NCBI RefSeq assembly: GCF_011759585.1
Contig: NZ_JAAOYV010000002.1
Span: forward strand, 741,510 to 805,509
DNA length: 64,000 nt
Origin: Frigoribacterium endophyticum
Lineage (GTDB): Bacteria; Actinomycetota; Actinomycetes; Actinomycetales; Microbacteriaceae
Reading direction: 5' to 3'
The position numbers and the translations under genes were made by a program. Shown here piece after piece: positions 8,873 to 17,908 of the stretch. How positions within the stretch are numbered: the stretch's first letter is position 1; the number at the start of each line of letters is the position of its first letter. The notes under the pieces are model-generated. The model saw only the letters and a program-made list of their open reading frames with translations, was not told the DNA's origin and did not search any database.

Positions 8873-8993
8873 GATCGACCACGAGACACGAGAACAGCGC
8901 CCTGGAACGGTCCCCCTCGGCCGGATCCCTCTCGCTTTCCGACGACACAGTCGGGGAGGCGCGGGCCGGCCGCCGAGGACGCGCGGCATCCCG

Positions 8994-8999
8994 TATCGT
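8994..8999 (+). promoter_or_regulatory. -10 box of tRNA-Lys promoter
   Basis: TATCGT lies 11 nt before the tRNA 5' end, so transcription would start only a few bases upstream of the mature tRNA. No convincing -35 hexamer is seen. Confidence 0.5.
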
Positions 9000-9010
9000 T
9001 GAGCGCGCAG

Positions 9011-9083
9011 GGGCCTCTAGCTCAGTTGGTAGAGCATCGGACTTTTAATCCGCGGGTCGTGGGTTCGAGCCCCACGGGGCCCA
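9011..9083 (+). tRNA. tRNA-Lys (anticodon UUU)
   Basis: A 73-nt cloverleaf. The seven-pair acceptor stem GGGCCTC/GGGGCCC contains one T-G pair. The D-loop has AGTTGGTAGA, the anticodon loop CTTTTAA gives anticodon TTT, and the T-arm is GTGGG-TTCGAGC-CCCAC. The discriminator base is A; CCA is not encoded. A hairpin terminator follows. Confidence 0.96.
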
Positions 9084-9106
9084 CGACGCACGCGCGTGAC
9101 GCACAG

Positions 9107-9135
9107 GAGGCCCTCCCCGACTCGGGGAGGGCCTC
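9107..9135 (+). terminator. Terminator of tRNA-Lys
   Basis: A perfect 12-bp stem (9107-9118 with 9124-9135) and a 5-nt loop lie 24 nt after the tRNA. Confidence 0.8.
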
Positions 9136-9830
9136 CGACGTGCGAGGGTGGGGCCGTCATCACGTACCCCTACGTGGCGGCCCCACCGCAGGGGCGCGGA
9201 CCCGAATCCTGCCCCCGACACCGGGCGTCTGGTCACCGCCCGGTACCCGACGAGCGTACGCCATCTCGCGGCACGACGGGAGGGGATCTCACCATCTCAG
9301 GGCCGTTCCGGGGGACACCACCCGGGTGGTCTCTGCCGGGCCGGTGCCGACTTGGTGCATGACCAGCGGTTCTCCGGTGCGGGGCGTCGCCCTGGCGAAC
9401 CCGGAGGGGTTCAGGTGGCCCGACCCGAATCGGGCCACCTCGCGCGGGATCCGAGAGGATCTCCTGTCGCTTACCCGAGATCGATCAAACCATCGGCGGG
9501 AGCGACCCCGCGTCCCCCATTCCGAGTGCCCCTCGCACGGGGACGATGCCCGACCGGGGCTCGACGGAGGCGCCACCAGGGCATGCCGGAGCGCCGCCGA
9601 GCAGGGCCCCGGGGAGGAAGAGGCGTGCCCCCGCCGAGCGCGGTGCGCGGGCGGGGGCACGTGCGCCGACGATGCAGGACGCCATTCGGATCAGGAAAAG
9701 AGCGGCCTGCGTCTACGTCGACGGCGTTCGTCCGGTAACCAGCCGGAACGAGTCGACACGCTACCCCGATTCGCCCCCGCCGCAGAAGGATTCCCAGCAA
9801 CTTGCGCAATTAGGACAATTTGCTGGTCAC

Positions 9831-9874
9831 CCGACCCGCGCCTCCGGACAGGGCCAGGCGGAGGCGCGGGTCGG
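9831..9874 (-). terminator. Terminator of the galM transcript
   Basis: A perfect 16-bp stem (9831-9846 with 9859-9874) and a 12-nt loop lie just beyond the galM stop. On the reverse strand it runs into the local AT-rich patch. Both arms contain the repeated word GGAGGCGCGGGTCG in opposite orientations. Confidence 0.75.
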
Positions 9875-9905
9875 CCCGGCTGCCGCCCCCACGCCCGACG
9901 CCCGG

Positions 9906-10838
9906 TCAGCCCGCGACGTGGCGGATGCCCCAGGAGCCCGACCAGCGCTCGCCCGGCTCGAGGCGGAGGAGCCCCTCGCCGGTCGCGAGGGCGTTCGGCG
10001 GCGCCGTCATCGGCTCGGCGGCCACGGCCAGGCCGAGGACGCCGTCGCGGGGGAAGTTGCGCGGGGTGAACACCTGCACGTAGCCGAACGAGGCGTCCTG
10101 CCAGAGCTCGGTCGCCGTGCCGTCAGGAGCCGTCAGGCGGGTGCGGCGGACGCCGTCGTCGCCCGGTGCGACGTCACGGTAGGGGGTGTCGAGGTCGAGG
10201 TCGCCGACCACCGGCGCGCCGCGGAGGTCGTAGGCGGTGCCCTCGACCGGCTCGGTGCCGGTGGGGACGCCGCGCTCGTCGACGACGAAGCGCGTCGCCG
10301 CGTCGAGCGACACGGTGAGGTCGGCCACGTCGACGTCGCCCACGCGGAGGAAGGGGTGAGCCCCCACCGCGAACGGCGCCGGCCGCGCGCCGACGTTCTC
10401 GACCTCGTAGCTGACCCGCAGCCCGTCGGCGACGAGCTCGTGCCGCACCGTCAGGTCGAGCTGCAACGGCCAGCCGTGCTGCGGGTAGACCGTCGCCGCC
10501 TGGGTGACCGCGTGCTCGTCGCGCTCGACGAGGCGGTAGCTGGTGTAGCGCAGCAGGCCGTGGCTGGCGTTGCCCTTCGACGGCTCGGTGATGTCGAGCT
10601 GCTGCGCCTCGCCGTCGAGCGACCAGCGGCCGCCGTCGACGCGGTTCGGCCACGGGAAGAGCGTGATGCCGCACGCCGACGGCGGCACGACCGTGTCGGG
10701 GAAGGTCTCGGTCAGCGCGCGGCCGTCGACGGTCAGCGACCGCAGGCCGGCGGCGACGGAGGTCACCACGGCCTCGACGACGCGGCCGTCGACCTCTCGG
10801 CGCAGGTGCAGCTGGTCTCCGGTGGGTGAGCTCGTCAC
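9906..10838 (-). CDS. galM: Aldose 1-epimerase
   Basis: Interconverts alpha and beta anomers of galactose or glucose so that GalK receives the right form. 310 residues; GTG start overlaps the stop of the DeoR regulator (GTGA). Galactose mutarotase motifs are present: FPWPNRVDGGRW near residue 62, GNASHGLLRY with a catalytic His near 94, VGAHPFLRVG near 162, and the late acidic site AAEPMTAPPNA with the catalytic Glu near 280. It sits with galT, galK and a sugar regulator, supporting a galactose role, though some members act on other hexoses. Confidence 0.9.
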   Translation of the reverse strand: MTSSPTGDQLHLRREVDGRVVEAVVTSVAAGLRSLTVDGRALTETFPDTVVPPSACGITLFPWPNRVDGGRWSLDGEAQQLDITEPSKGNASHGLLRYTSYRLVERDEHAVTQAATVYPQHGWPLQLDLTVRHELVADGLRVSYEVENVGARPAPFAVGAHPFLRVGDVDVADLTVSLDAATRFVVDERGVPTGTEPVEGTAYDLRGAPVVGDLDLDTPYRDVAPGDDGVRRTRLTAPDGTATELWQDASFGYVQVFTPRNFPRDGVLGLAVAAEPMTAPPNALATGEGLLRLEPGERWSGSWGIRHVAG

Positions 10839-11659
10839 GGTCGTCCTCTCTCGTCGTCGTGGTCGGCCTCGGCCACGGTCAGGCCCGCGGCGCGCAGGGC
10901 GGTGACCCGGTGCTCGTCGGCCCCGGCGGTCACGAGCCCCTCGAACACGTCGAGGGGGCCGATGACGCCGAGGTGCGCCTCCCCCAGCTTGCTCCCGTCG
11001 GCGACGATGTAGCTACGTCGTGACGTCGTCGTCATGAGCCGCTTGAGGTCGGTCTCGGGCAGGTTGACGTTCGTGACGCCGTGGTCGGGGTGCACCCCGG
11101 TGCAGCCGATGAAGGCGATGTCGGCCGTGATCGCCGAGAAGACCGTGGTCGCGAGCGGGTTGACCAGGGAGTGCTGGAGGGGCCGGAGCGTTCCGCCCGA
11201 GACGATCACCGTGAAGCGCGGCACCGCCTGCTCGAGGGCGAGGGCGATCGTCAGGCTGTTGGTCACGACGACGACGCCCTCGAGCTCGTGCCGCTCGAGC
11301 AGCGCCAGCGCGATCTGCGTGGTCGTCGTGCCGACGTCGAGCACGACGCAGTCGCCCGACCGCACCAGGGCCGCGGCCCGCACGCCGATCGCGTGCTTGG
11401 CGTCGATGCCGACCGCGCTCTCCTCCTCGAAGGGGCGCTCGACCACCGGGCGGTCGACCGAGAGCGCGCCGCCGTGCACGCGCGAGACGAGGCCGTCGGC
11501 GGCGAGGCTCTCGAGGTCGGTGCGGATGGTGACCTCGGAGAGCCGGAACTCGCGGGCGAGCTCGGCGGTGCGGACGAAGCCCCGGCGGCCGACGAGGTCG
11601 GCGATGCGGTCGCGCCGCCGCTCGCCCGGGAGGGGCTGTTCGGCGGATTTGGCGTTCAC
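10835..11659 (-). CDS. DeoR-family regulator of the galactose genes
   Basis: Predicted repressor whose sugar-phosphate-binding domain senses a galactose metabolite. From GTG 11659 it has 274 residues; a GTG eight codons upstream (11683) is possible but overlaps the proposed operator. The N-terminal winged helix reads GERRRDRIADLVGRRGFVRT then LSEVTIRTDLESLAADGLV. The C-terminal DeoR sensor domain has VVLDVGTTTTQIALAL and YIVADGSKLG. Co-transcribed with galM by a GTGA overlap and divergent from galT-galK, the classical layout for local control. Confidence 0.88.
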   Translation of the reverse strand: MNAKSAEQPLPGERRRDRIADLVGRRGFVRTAELAREFRLSEVTIRTDLESLAADGLVSRVHGGALSVDRPVVERPFEEESAVGIDAKHAIGVRAAALVRSGDCVVLDVGTTTTQIALALLERHELEGVVVVTNSLTIALALEQAVPRFTVIVSGGTLRPLQHSLVNPLATTVFSAITADIAFIGCTGVHPDHGVTNVNLPETDLKRLMTTTSRRSYIVADGSKLGEAHLGVIGPLDVFEGLVTAGADEHRVTALRAAGLTVAEADHDDERGRP

Positions 11660-11674
11660 GGGGTCATCTTCGTA

Positions 11675-11691
11675 TGCTTTCACCTGCTTTC
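11675..11691. promoter_or_regulatory. Direct-repeat operator in the deoR-galT divergent region
   Basis: TGCTTTC occurs at 11675 and again at 11685, one helical turn apart, in a locally AT-rich stretch between the divergent starts. DeoR-family proteins often bind short direct repeats, so this is the likely site for shared control of galT-galK and deoR-galM. Confidence 0.55.
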
Positions 11692-11738
11692 GCAAATGCA
11701 GGCTGCAGTCGTGGGAGCGCCGACCCCGAGGAGGGACA

Positions 11739-12838
11739 ATGGCACCCATCGCCGTCCGCACGTCGACCCTGGCCGACGGTCGCGAGCTGATCTGGTTCGA
11801 CGACGCCGACACGACGCTCGGCAGCGAGCGCCGCGTCGACGCGCGCGTGCTCGACCCGCGGCCCGAGACCGCCTCGATGCGACAGGATCCACTCACCGGC
11901 GACTGGGTGTCGATCGCGGCGTCGCGCCAGAACCGCGTCTTCCTCCCCCCGGCCGAGCTCGACCCGCTCGCGCCCGCCAGCGAGACGAACCCCAGCGAGA
12001 TCCCCGACGTTTACGACGTCGCCGTGTTCGAGAACCGCTCACCGTCGTTCGGCCCCGCGCTGACCGACCCCGAGGCCCCCGCCGGGCTCGACGACCTCGC
12101 CGAGGTCGGCCTCGGCCGCGTGCGCCGCAGCGTCGGCCGCTGCGAGGTCGTCTGCTTCAGCCCCGACACCGTCGGCTCGTTCGCGACCCTCAGCGACTCG
12201 CGCGCCCGCACGGTGGTCGAGGCCTGGGCGCACCGCACCGAGGCGCTCAGCGCGCTGCCCGGCGTCGAGCAGGTCTTCCCGTTCGAGAACCGCGGCCAGG
12301 CCATCGGCGTGACCCTGCACCACCCCCACGGCCAGATCTACGCCTACCCCTACGTCACCCCGCGGACCGCGTTGCTGCTGCGGAGCATCGAGGCCTACGG
12401 CCCCGACCTCTTCCACGACCTGCTCGAGAGCGAGCGCCAGGGGCCCCGCGTCGTGCTCGCCGGCGAGCACTTCACCGCCTTCGTGCCGTTCGCGGCGCGC
12501 TGGCCCATCGAGATCCACCTGCTGCCGCACCGCCACGTGCCCGACTTCGCCGGCCTCACGAGCGACGAACGTGACGAGCTCGCGGTCATGTACAAGACGC
12601 TGCTGCGCGGCCTCGACGCGCTCTACGGCGACGAGACGCCCTACATCGCCGCCTGGCACCAGGCGCCGGTCTCGGTCGGCCGCGACACCGTGCGGCTCAT
12701 GCTGCAGATCACCTCGCCCCGCCGGGCCGAGACGAGGCTGAAGTTCCTGGCCGGCTCCGAGGCCGCGATGGGAGCCTGGGTGGGCGACCTCGTGCCCGAG
12801 GCCCAGGCCGACCGACTGAGAGAGGCGATGACGCGCGC

Positions 12839-12842
<4 letters not shown>
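11739..12842 (+). CDS. galT: Galactose-1-phosphate uridylyltransferase
   Basis: Leloir pathway enzyme: exchanges UMP between UDP-glucose and galactose 1-phosphate. ATG at 11739 follows GAGGAGGGA; 367 residues. The HIT-type active site HHPHGQIYAYPY, whose second-motif His carries the UMP, is near residue 189. The N-terminal blocks RQDPLTGDWVSIA and VFENRSPSF and the late block IEIHLLPHRHVPDFAGL are typical of GalT. The galK start overlaps its stop (ATGA). Divergent from deoR-galM across the putative operator. Confidence 0.95.
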
Positions 12843-14062
<1,220 letters not shown>

Positions 14063-14150
14063 GCGCGCCGGGCCGCGGCCGGGCCGGGCCAGTCGGCCGG
14101 TGCCGGCCGGTGCCAGCGACATCAGCCGGTGCCGACGGCACTCTCGATCA

Positions 14151-14208
14151 CGGGCGAGTACGACGAAGGCGGGCCACCGTGGTGGCCCGCCTTCGTCGTA
14201 CTCGCCCG
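14151..14208. terminator. 28-bp perfect inverted repeat between galK and folD
   Basis: Arms 14151-14178 and 14181-14208 are perfect reverse complements separated by only GT. It lies between convergent genes and should terminate both. The stem is much longer than the other terminators here. Confidence 0.85.
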
Positions 14209-14228
14209 CGGTCGGCGCGGATCTAGGC

Positions 14229-14281
14229 CAGCGGCCGCAGCCGCAGCCGCAGTCGCGGCCGCGTCACGCGTCACGCGTCGC
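14229..14281. repeat. Short tandem repeats at the folD stop codon
   Basis: GCCGCA-type hexamers run through 14231-14254 and three copies of GCGTCAC (the last imperfect) through 14261-14281. The folD stop codon (14271-14273) lies inside the second heptamer. Confidence 0.6.
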
Positions 14282-15254
14282 GCTCGGCGGCCTCCACGAC
14301 GTTCTTGAGCAGCATCGCCCGGGTCATCGGGCCGACGCCGCCGGGCACCGGCGACAGGGCACCCGCGACCTGCGCGACCGCCGGGTCGACGTCGCCCCGC
14401 AGCTTGTACTTGCCCGTCTCCTCGACGAACACGCGCGTGATGCCCACGTCGATCACGGTCGCCCCCGGGGCGACCCAGTCGGGCTGCACCAGCCCGGCCA
14501 CGCCGGCCGCCGCGACGACGATGTCGGCGCGGCGCACCTCGGCTGCGACGTCGACCGTGCGCGAGTGCGTGAGGGTGGCCGTCGCCTCGAGGCGGGTGAG
14601 CAGCAGGCCGAGCGGCCGCCCGACGGTGAGGCCCTGGCCGATGATCGTCACGTGACGGCCCGCGATCGGCACGTCGTAGGCGCGCAGCATCTCGACGATG
14701 CCGCGCGGCGTGCACGGCAGGGGCGTGTCGATCGAGCCCTTGCCGCCGGGCACGGCGAGCACGAGCTCGCCGAGGTTGACGGGGTGGAGGCCGTCGGCGT
14801 CCTTCGCCGGGTCCATCAGCTCGAGCATCGCCGTCGGGTCGATGCCGACGGGCAGCGGCAGCTGGATGATGAAGGCGGTGACGGCGGGGTCGACGTTCAT
14901 CGTCTCGATCGCCGCGCGGATCTCCGCCTCGCTGGCCGTGTCGGGCAGGTCGAGGCGGATGGACTCGATGCCGACCTCCGCGCAGTCGCGGTGCTTGCCG
15001 GCCACGTACGACAGCGACCCGGGGTTGGCCCCCACGAGGATCGTGCCGAGCCCGGGCACCACGCCTCGGGCGCGCAGCGCGTCGACCCGGACGCGCAGGT
15101 CGGCCTTGACGGCGGCCGCGAGGGCCGTGCCGTCGATCTTCACCGCGCTGCCCGGCCCCGCGATGAGCGGGCGGTCAGCGGGGTCGACGGGTGCCGTCGC
15201 GGGAGCGCCGGGTGCCGCGTCGACCGCGGCTCCCGGCCCGACGCCGGCGCTCAC
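14271..15254 (-). CDS. folD: Methylenetetrahydrofolate dehydrogenase/cyclohydrolase
   Basis: Bifunctional one-carbon enzyme: oxidises 5,10-methylene-THF with NADP and hydrolyses the product to 10-formyl-THF. Visible blocks are [14 protein letters not shown] with the catalytic Lys, DADGLHPVN, the nucleotide site [15 protein letters not shown] in its actinobacterial form, and [17 protein letters not shown]. The start is uncertain. GTG 15254 overlaps the glyA stop (GTGA) and gives 327 residues with an Ala/Pro-rich extension. GTG 15143 ([12 protein letters not shown]) gives 290 residues, the usual FolD length. Downstream of glyA, so under the same ZTP riboswitch. Confidence 0.92.
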   Translation of the reverse strand: MSAGVGPGAAVDAAPGAPATAPVDPADRPLIAGPGSAVKIDGTALAAAVKADLRVRVDALRARGVVPGLGTILVGANPGSLSYVAGKHRDCAEVGIESIRLDLPDTASEAEIRAAIETMNVDPAVTAFIIQLPLPVGIDPTAMLELMDPAKDADGLHPVNLGELVLAVPGGKGSIDTPLPCTPRGIVEMLRAYDVPIAGRHVTIIGQGLTVGRPLGLLLTRLEATATLTHSRTVDVAAEVRRADIVVAAAGVAGLVQPDWVAPGATVIDVGITRVFVEETGKYKLRGDVDPAVAQVAGALSPVPGGVGPMTRAMLLKNVVEAAERDA

Positions 15255-16525
15255 GCGTAGAGCGGGAACGCGTCGGTGAGCGCCTTCACGCGCGCCGCGA
15301 GGGCCTCGATGTCGGGCTCGGGCATCAGCGCCAGGGCGATGACGTCGGCGACCTCGGCGAACTCCGCGTCGTCGAAGCCGCGGGTCGCGAGCGCCGGCGT
15401 GCCGATCCGGACGCCCGAGGTGACCATCGGCGGGCGAGGATCCCACGGGACGGAGTTCCGGTTGACGGTGATGCCGACCTGGTGCAGGAGGTCCTCCGCC
15501 TGCTTGCCGTCGACCTCGCTGGCGCGCAGGTCGACGAGCACGAGGTGCACGTCGGTGCCGCCGGTGAGCACGTCGATGCCGGCCGCCTTCGCGTCGGGCG
15601 CGGTGAGGCGGGCGGCGAGGAGCTGGGCGCCGCGGATGGTGCGCTCCTGGCGGTCCTTGAACTCGGGCTCGGCCGCGAGCTTGAAGGCCGTGGCCTTGGC
15701 CGCGATGACGTGCATCAGCGGGCCGCCCTGCTGGCCGGGGAAGACCGCGGAGTTGAGCTTCTTGAAGAGCGGCTCGTGGTTCGACAGGATCACGCCCGAG
15801 CGCGGGCCGGCGAGGGTCTTGTGCACCGTCGACGAGACGACGTGGGCGTGGGGCAGCGGCGACGGGTGCAGGCCCGCGGCGACGAGGCCGGCGAAGTGCG
15901 CCATGTCGACCCAGAGGTACGCGCCGACCTCGTCGGCGATGGCGCGGAAGGCCGCGAAGTCGAGCTGGCGCGGGTAGGCCGACCAGCCGGCGATGATGAC
16001 CTTCGGCTTGTGCTCGAGCGCCTGGCGACGCACGGTCTCCATGTCGATGAGGTACGTCTCGGGGTCGACCTCGTAGGCCACGGCCTTGTACATCTTGCCG
16101 GAGAAGTTGAGCTTCATGCCGTGGGTCAGGTGGCCGCCGTGGGCGAGCTCGAGGCCGAGGATGGTGTCGCCGATGCTGGCGATGGCCGAGAGCACGGCGG
16201 CGTTGGCCTGGGCGCCCGAGTGCGGCTGGACGTTGGCGAAGTCGGCGCCGAACAGCGTCTTGGCCCGCTCGATGGCGAGGTTCTCGGCGACGTCGACGAA
16301 CTCGCAGCCGCCGTAGTAGCGACGCCCCGGGTAGCCCTCGGCGTACTTGTTCGTCAGCACCGAGCCCTGCGACTCGAGCACGGCCCGCGGCACGAAGTTC
16401 TCGGAGGCGATCATCTCGAGGTAGTCACGCTGACGGCCGAGCTCCTGCTCGAGCACCGCGGCGATCTCGGGGTCGACCTCGCTGAGCGGGGCGTTGAAGG
16501 TCGAGGGCGTCTTCTGGGGGGTCAT
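15251..16525 (-). CDS. glyA: Serine hydroxymethyltransferase
   Basis: PLP enzyme converting serine and THF to glycine and 5,10-methylene-THF, the substrate of FolD. 424 residues. Conserved blocks: [16 protein letters not shown] near residue 40, [15 protein letters not shown] near 58, [12 protein letters not shown] near 209, and [14 protein letters not shown] near 234 with the PLP-binding Lys. It leads the glyA-folD operon and is preceded by a ZTP riboswitch in a roughly 145-nt leader, divergent from clpS. Confidence 0.97.
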   Translation of the reverse strand: MTPQKTPSTFNAPLSEVDPEIAAVLEQELGRQRDYLEMIASENFVPRAVLESQGSVLTNKYAEGYPGRRYYGGCEFVDVAENLAIERAKTLFGADFANVQPHSGAQANAAVLSAIASIGDTILGLELAHGGHLTHGMKLNFSGKMYKAVAYEVDPETYLIDMETVRRQALEHKPKVIIAGWSAYPRQLDFAAFRAIADEVGAYLWVDMAHFAGLVAAGLHPSPLPHAHVVSSTVHKTLAGPRSGVILSNHEPLFKKLNSAVFPGQQGGPLMHVIAAKATAFKLAAEPEFKDRQERTIRGAQLLAARLTAPDAKAAGIDVLTGGTDVHLVLVDLRASEVDGKQAEDLLHQVGITVNRNSVPWDPRPPMVTSGVRIGTPALATRGFDDAEFAEVADVIALALMPEPDIEALAARVKALTDAFPLYA

Positions 16526-16591
16526 GGCAGGGCTCTCTCTACACGGTCACGGGACGAGGGCGGCACGAGGTGCCGGTTCTTCAGGTGGCGT

Positions 16592-16670
16592 GGTGGCCCA
16601 GGCGTACGGCCACGTACCGTGTGTGCGTCGCTCCCCGATGGTCGACCATCTGAACGCCAGTCGCGACCCG
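16592..16670 (-). promoter_or_regulatory. ZTP (pfl) riboswitch upstream of glyA-folD
   Basis: Read on the reverse strand, the leader begins GGGTCGCGACTGGCG, then ACCATCGGGGAGCGAC and, after a variable loop, CCGTACGCCTGGGCC. These match the two conserved halves of the ZTP-sensing pfl motif, including the GCCTGGGC element. The RNA would begin almost at the predicted start site. A small CGGCAC/GTGCCG hairpin (16561-16575) follows and may belong to the expression platform. ZTP accumulates when 10-formyl-THF is short, which fits control of glyA and folD. Confidence 0.85.
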
Positions 16671-16673
16671 TCG

Positions 16674-16679
16674 AGCATA
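16674..16679 (-). promoter_or_regulatory. -10 box of the glyA-folD promoter
   Basis: TATGCT on the reverse strand lies about 7 nt before the start of the riboswitch fold, placing the transcript start at the first conserved riboswitch bases. Confidence 0.55.
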
Positions 16680-16750
16680 CCTCCGCGGGCAGGGGCGCGG
16701 GAGGCGCGGAGGCGGTCGTGCGGACCGCCGCGGCGTGGCACGCTGGGGGC

Positions 16751-17053
16751 GTGACGCAGACCCTGGACGACACGCGCGTCGGCACCGAGACCGACCCGCG
16801 CCTCCTCGTCGCGCCCGACCGCCCGTGGGTCACGCTGGTCTGGGACGACCCGGTCAACCTGATGTCGTACGTGAGCTACGTCTTCCGCAGCTACTTCGGC
16901 TACTCGGCCCGCGAGTCGGAGCGGCTGATGATGCAGGTGCACACCACCGGCAGGGCCGTCGTCGCCACCGGCCCGCGCGAGGAGATGGAGCGGCACGTCG
17001 AGGCGATGCACGACTTCGGCCTCTGGGCGACCGTCTCGAAGGCCGACGAGTGA
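16751..17053 (+). CDS. clpS: ATP-dependent Clp protease adaptor ClpS
   Basis: Delivers N-degron substrates to the ClpC/ClpP protease. 100 residues from GTG 16751; a CACGCT box ends 6 nt before it. The core matches Clp[21 protein letters not shown] near residues 29-48 with the conserved D-DPVN contacts, and [19 protein letters not shown] near 60-78. The DUF2017 start overlaps its stop (GTGA), as in many actinobacteria. Confidence 0.95.
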   Translation: MTQTLDDTRVGTETDPRLLVAPDRPWVTLVWDDPVNLMSYVSYVFRSYFGYSARESERLMMQVHTTGRAVVATGPREEMERHVEAMHDFGLWATVSKADE

Positions 17054-17514
17054 TCCCTTTCCGTCGCGGCCGGGACGGCATGGAGCTCACGCTGCCGGAC
17101 CACGAACGTGCCCTGCTGGCCGACCTCGTCGCGCAGCTCGTGAGCGTGCTCGAGGGCGGCGACCCCGGCGACCCGGCCGTGGCGCGCCTCCTGCCCTCCG
17201 CGTACCCGGACGACGAGGAGGCGGCGGCCGAGTTCCGCAGGTTCACCGCCGACGACCTGACCGCCCGCAAGGTCGCGAACGCCCGACGGGTGCTCGACGA
17301 CCTCGGCCCGCCGCCGACCTCGCGGCTCGACGAGGCCGCGCAGCAGTCGTGGCTGCGCACGCTGACCGACCTGCGGCTGGTGCTCGGCAGCCGCCTCGGC
17401 GTCACCGACGATGGGCCGGCGCCGACGGACGACCCGCAGCTGCTGGTGATGCACGACGTGTTCGACTGGCTGGGCTACCTGCAGGAGAGCCTCGTCCAGG
17501 CGCTGACGGGCTGA
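17050..17514 (+). CDS. DUF2017 family protein
   Basis: 154 residues from a GTG overlapping the clpS stop. The sequence fits the actinobacterial DUF2017 family, regularly found next to clpS: an opening [10 protein letters not shown], a helical middle with [19 protein letters not shown], and an ending [19 protein letters not shown]. No catalytic motif, signal or membrane span. The genomic link suggests a role in Clp-dependent proteolysis, but no function is established. Confidence 0.88.
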   Translation: MIPFRRGRDGMELTLPDHERALLADLVAQLVSVLEGGDPGDPAVARLLPSAYPDDEEAAAEFRRFTADDLTARKVANARRVLDDLGPPPTSRLDEAAQQSWLRTLTDLRLVLGSRLGVTDDGPAPTDDPQLLVMHDVFDWLGYLQESLVQALTG

Positions 17515-17571
17515 CGGGCCGGGCCCTGCCGACCGCGTCGGCGACGGGCCTGGCGCAACGGGCCCGGGCCG

Positions 17572-17754
17572 CTAGCGCTCCTTGGGGAAGAGCACCCACA
17601 GCACCACGTAGAGCAGCACCTGGGGGCCGGGGAGCAGCAGCGACGCGACGAAGATCACGCGGACGAGGAACGGGCTGAGCCCGAAGCGGTTCGCCAGGGC
17701 AGCGCAGACGCCCGCGATCATCTTGCCGCGGCGGGGACGAGTGAGGGTGGCCAT
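17572..17754 (-). CDS. PspC-domain small membrane protein
   Basis: 60 residues. An N-terminal cytoplasmic segment, RPRRGKMIAGVCAALANRFG, is the PspC signature, followed by a membrane span (about 27-55) ending WVLFPKER. PspC proteins act in envelope-stress responses, often with other phage-shock genes, but none are adjacent here. Convergent with the DUF2017 gene; the 57-nt spacer holds small GC hairpins. Confidence 0.85.
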   Translation of the reverse strand: MATLTRPRRGKMIAGVCAALANRFGLSPFLVRVIFVASLLLPGPQVLLYVVLWVLFPKER

Positions 17755-17908
17755 GCGCCCCAGCGTGCCAGCCGAGGCTGGGGCGTGCCCGAGCGTCGGC
17801 GACTCCTCGGCCGAGGCTCGTCCCTCCCCAGGGCGTGGCCGTCCCGAGGAGCACGCCCGACCCGGCCCCGACCTCGGGGCTCGCCCTCCGGCCTGGGATG
17901 ATGGGGGG

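Larger units (their letters stand above)
8695..9010. other. 316-bp gap between a hypothetical gene and tRNA-Lys
   Basis: No coding frame is convincing. It holds an 18-bp perfect palindrome (8855-8872), flanked by CTGTTCTC and GAGAACAG that are themselves inverted, one copy of the repeated 14-base word (8773-8786), and the tRNA promoter. Confidence 0.6.
9084..9905. other. 822-bp structured region without genes after tRNA-Lys
   Basis: No open frame has plausible codon use. Besides the tRNA terminator it contains three further hairpins: 9147-9187 (10-bp stem enclosing a second CACGTA/TACGTG stem), 9413-9440 (11-bp stem, 6-nt loop) and 9624-9661 (12-bp stem). An unusually AT-rich patch at 9795-9830 has CCAGCAA and TTGCTGG in inverted order. 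It could encode a structured RNA or be a decayed insertion at the tRNA; neither is proven. Confidence 0.5.

Noticed and set aside
8776-8889. Upstream extension of the hypothetical gene at 8065-8694
   Set aside because: The added N-terminus is low-complexity Arg/Pro/Ala and contains the palindrome and repeated word; the ATG at 8694 with a TAAGCT box is better.
9011-9083. Possible integrated element with an att site at tRNA-Lys
   Set aside because: No integrase, phage or transfer gene and no repeated tRNA 3' end was seen in the following 5 kb.
9148-9738. A 196-codon frame after tRNA-Lys
   Set aside because: No start signal, Arg/Pro/Gly-rich, no family resemblance; treated as non-coding.
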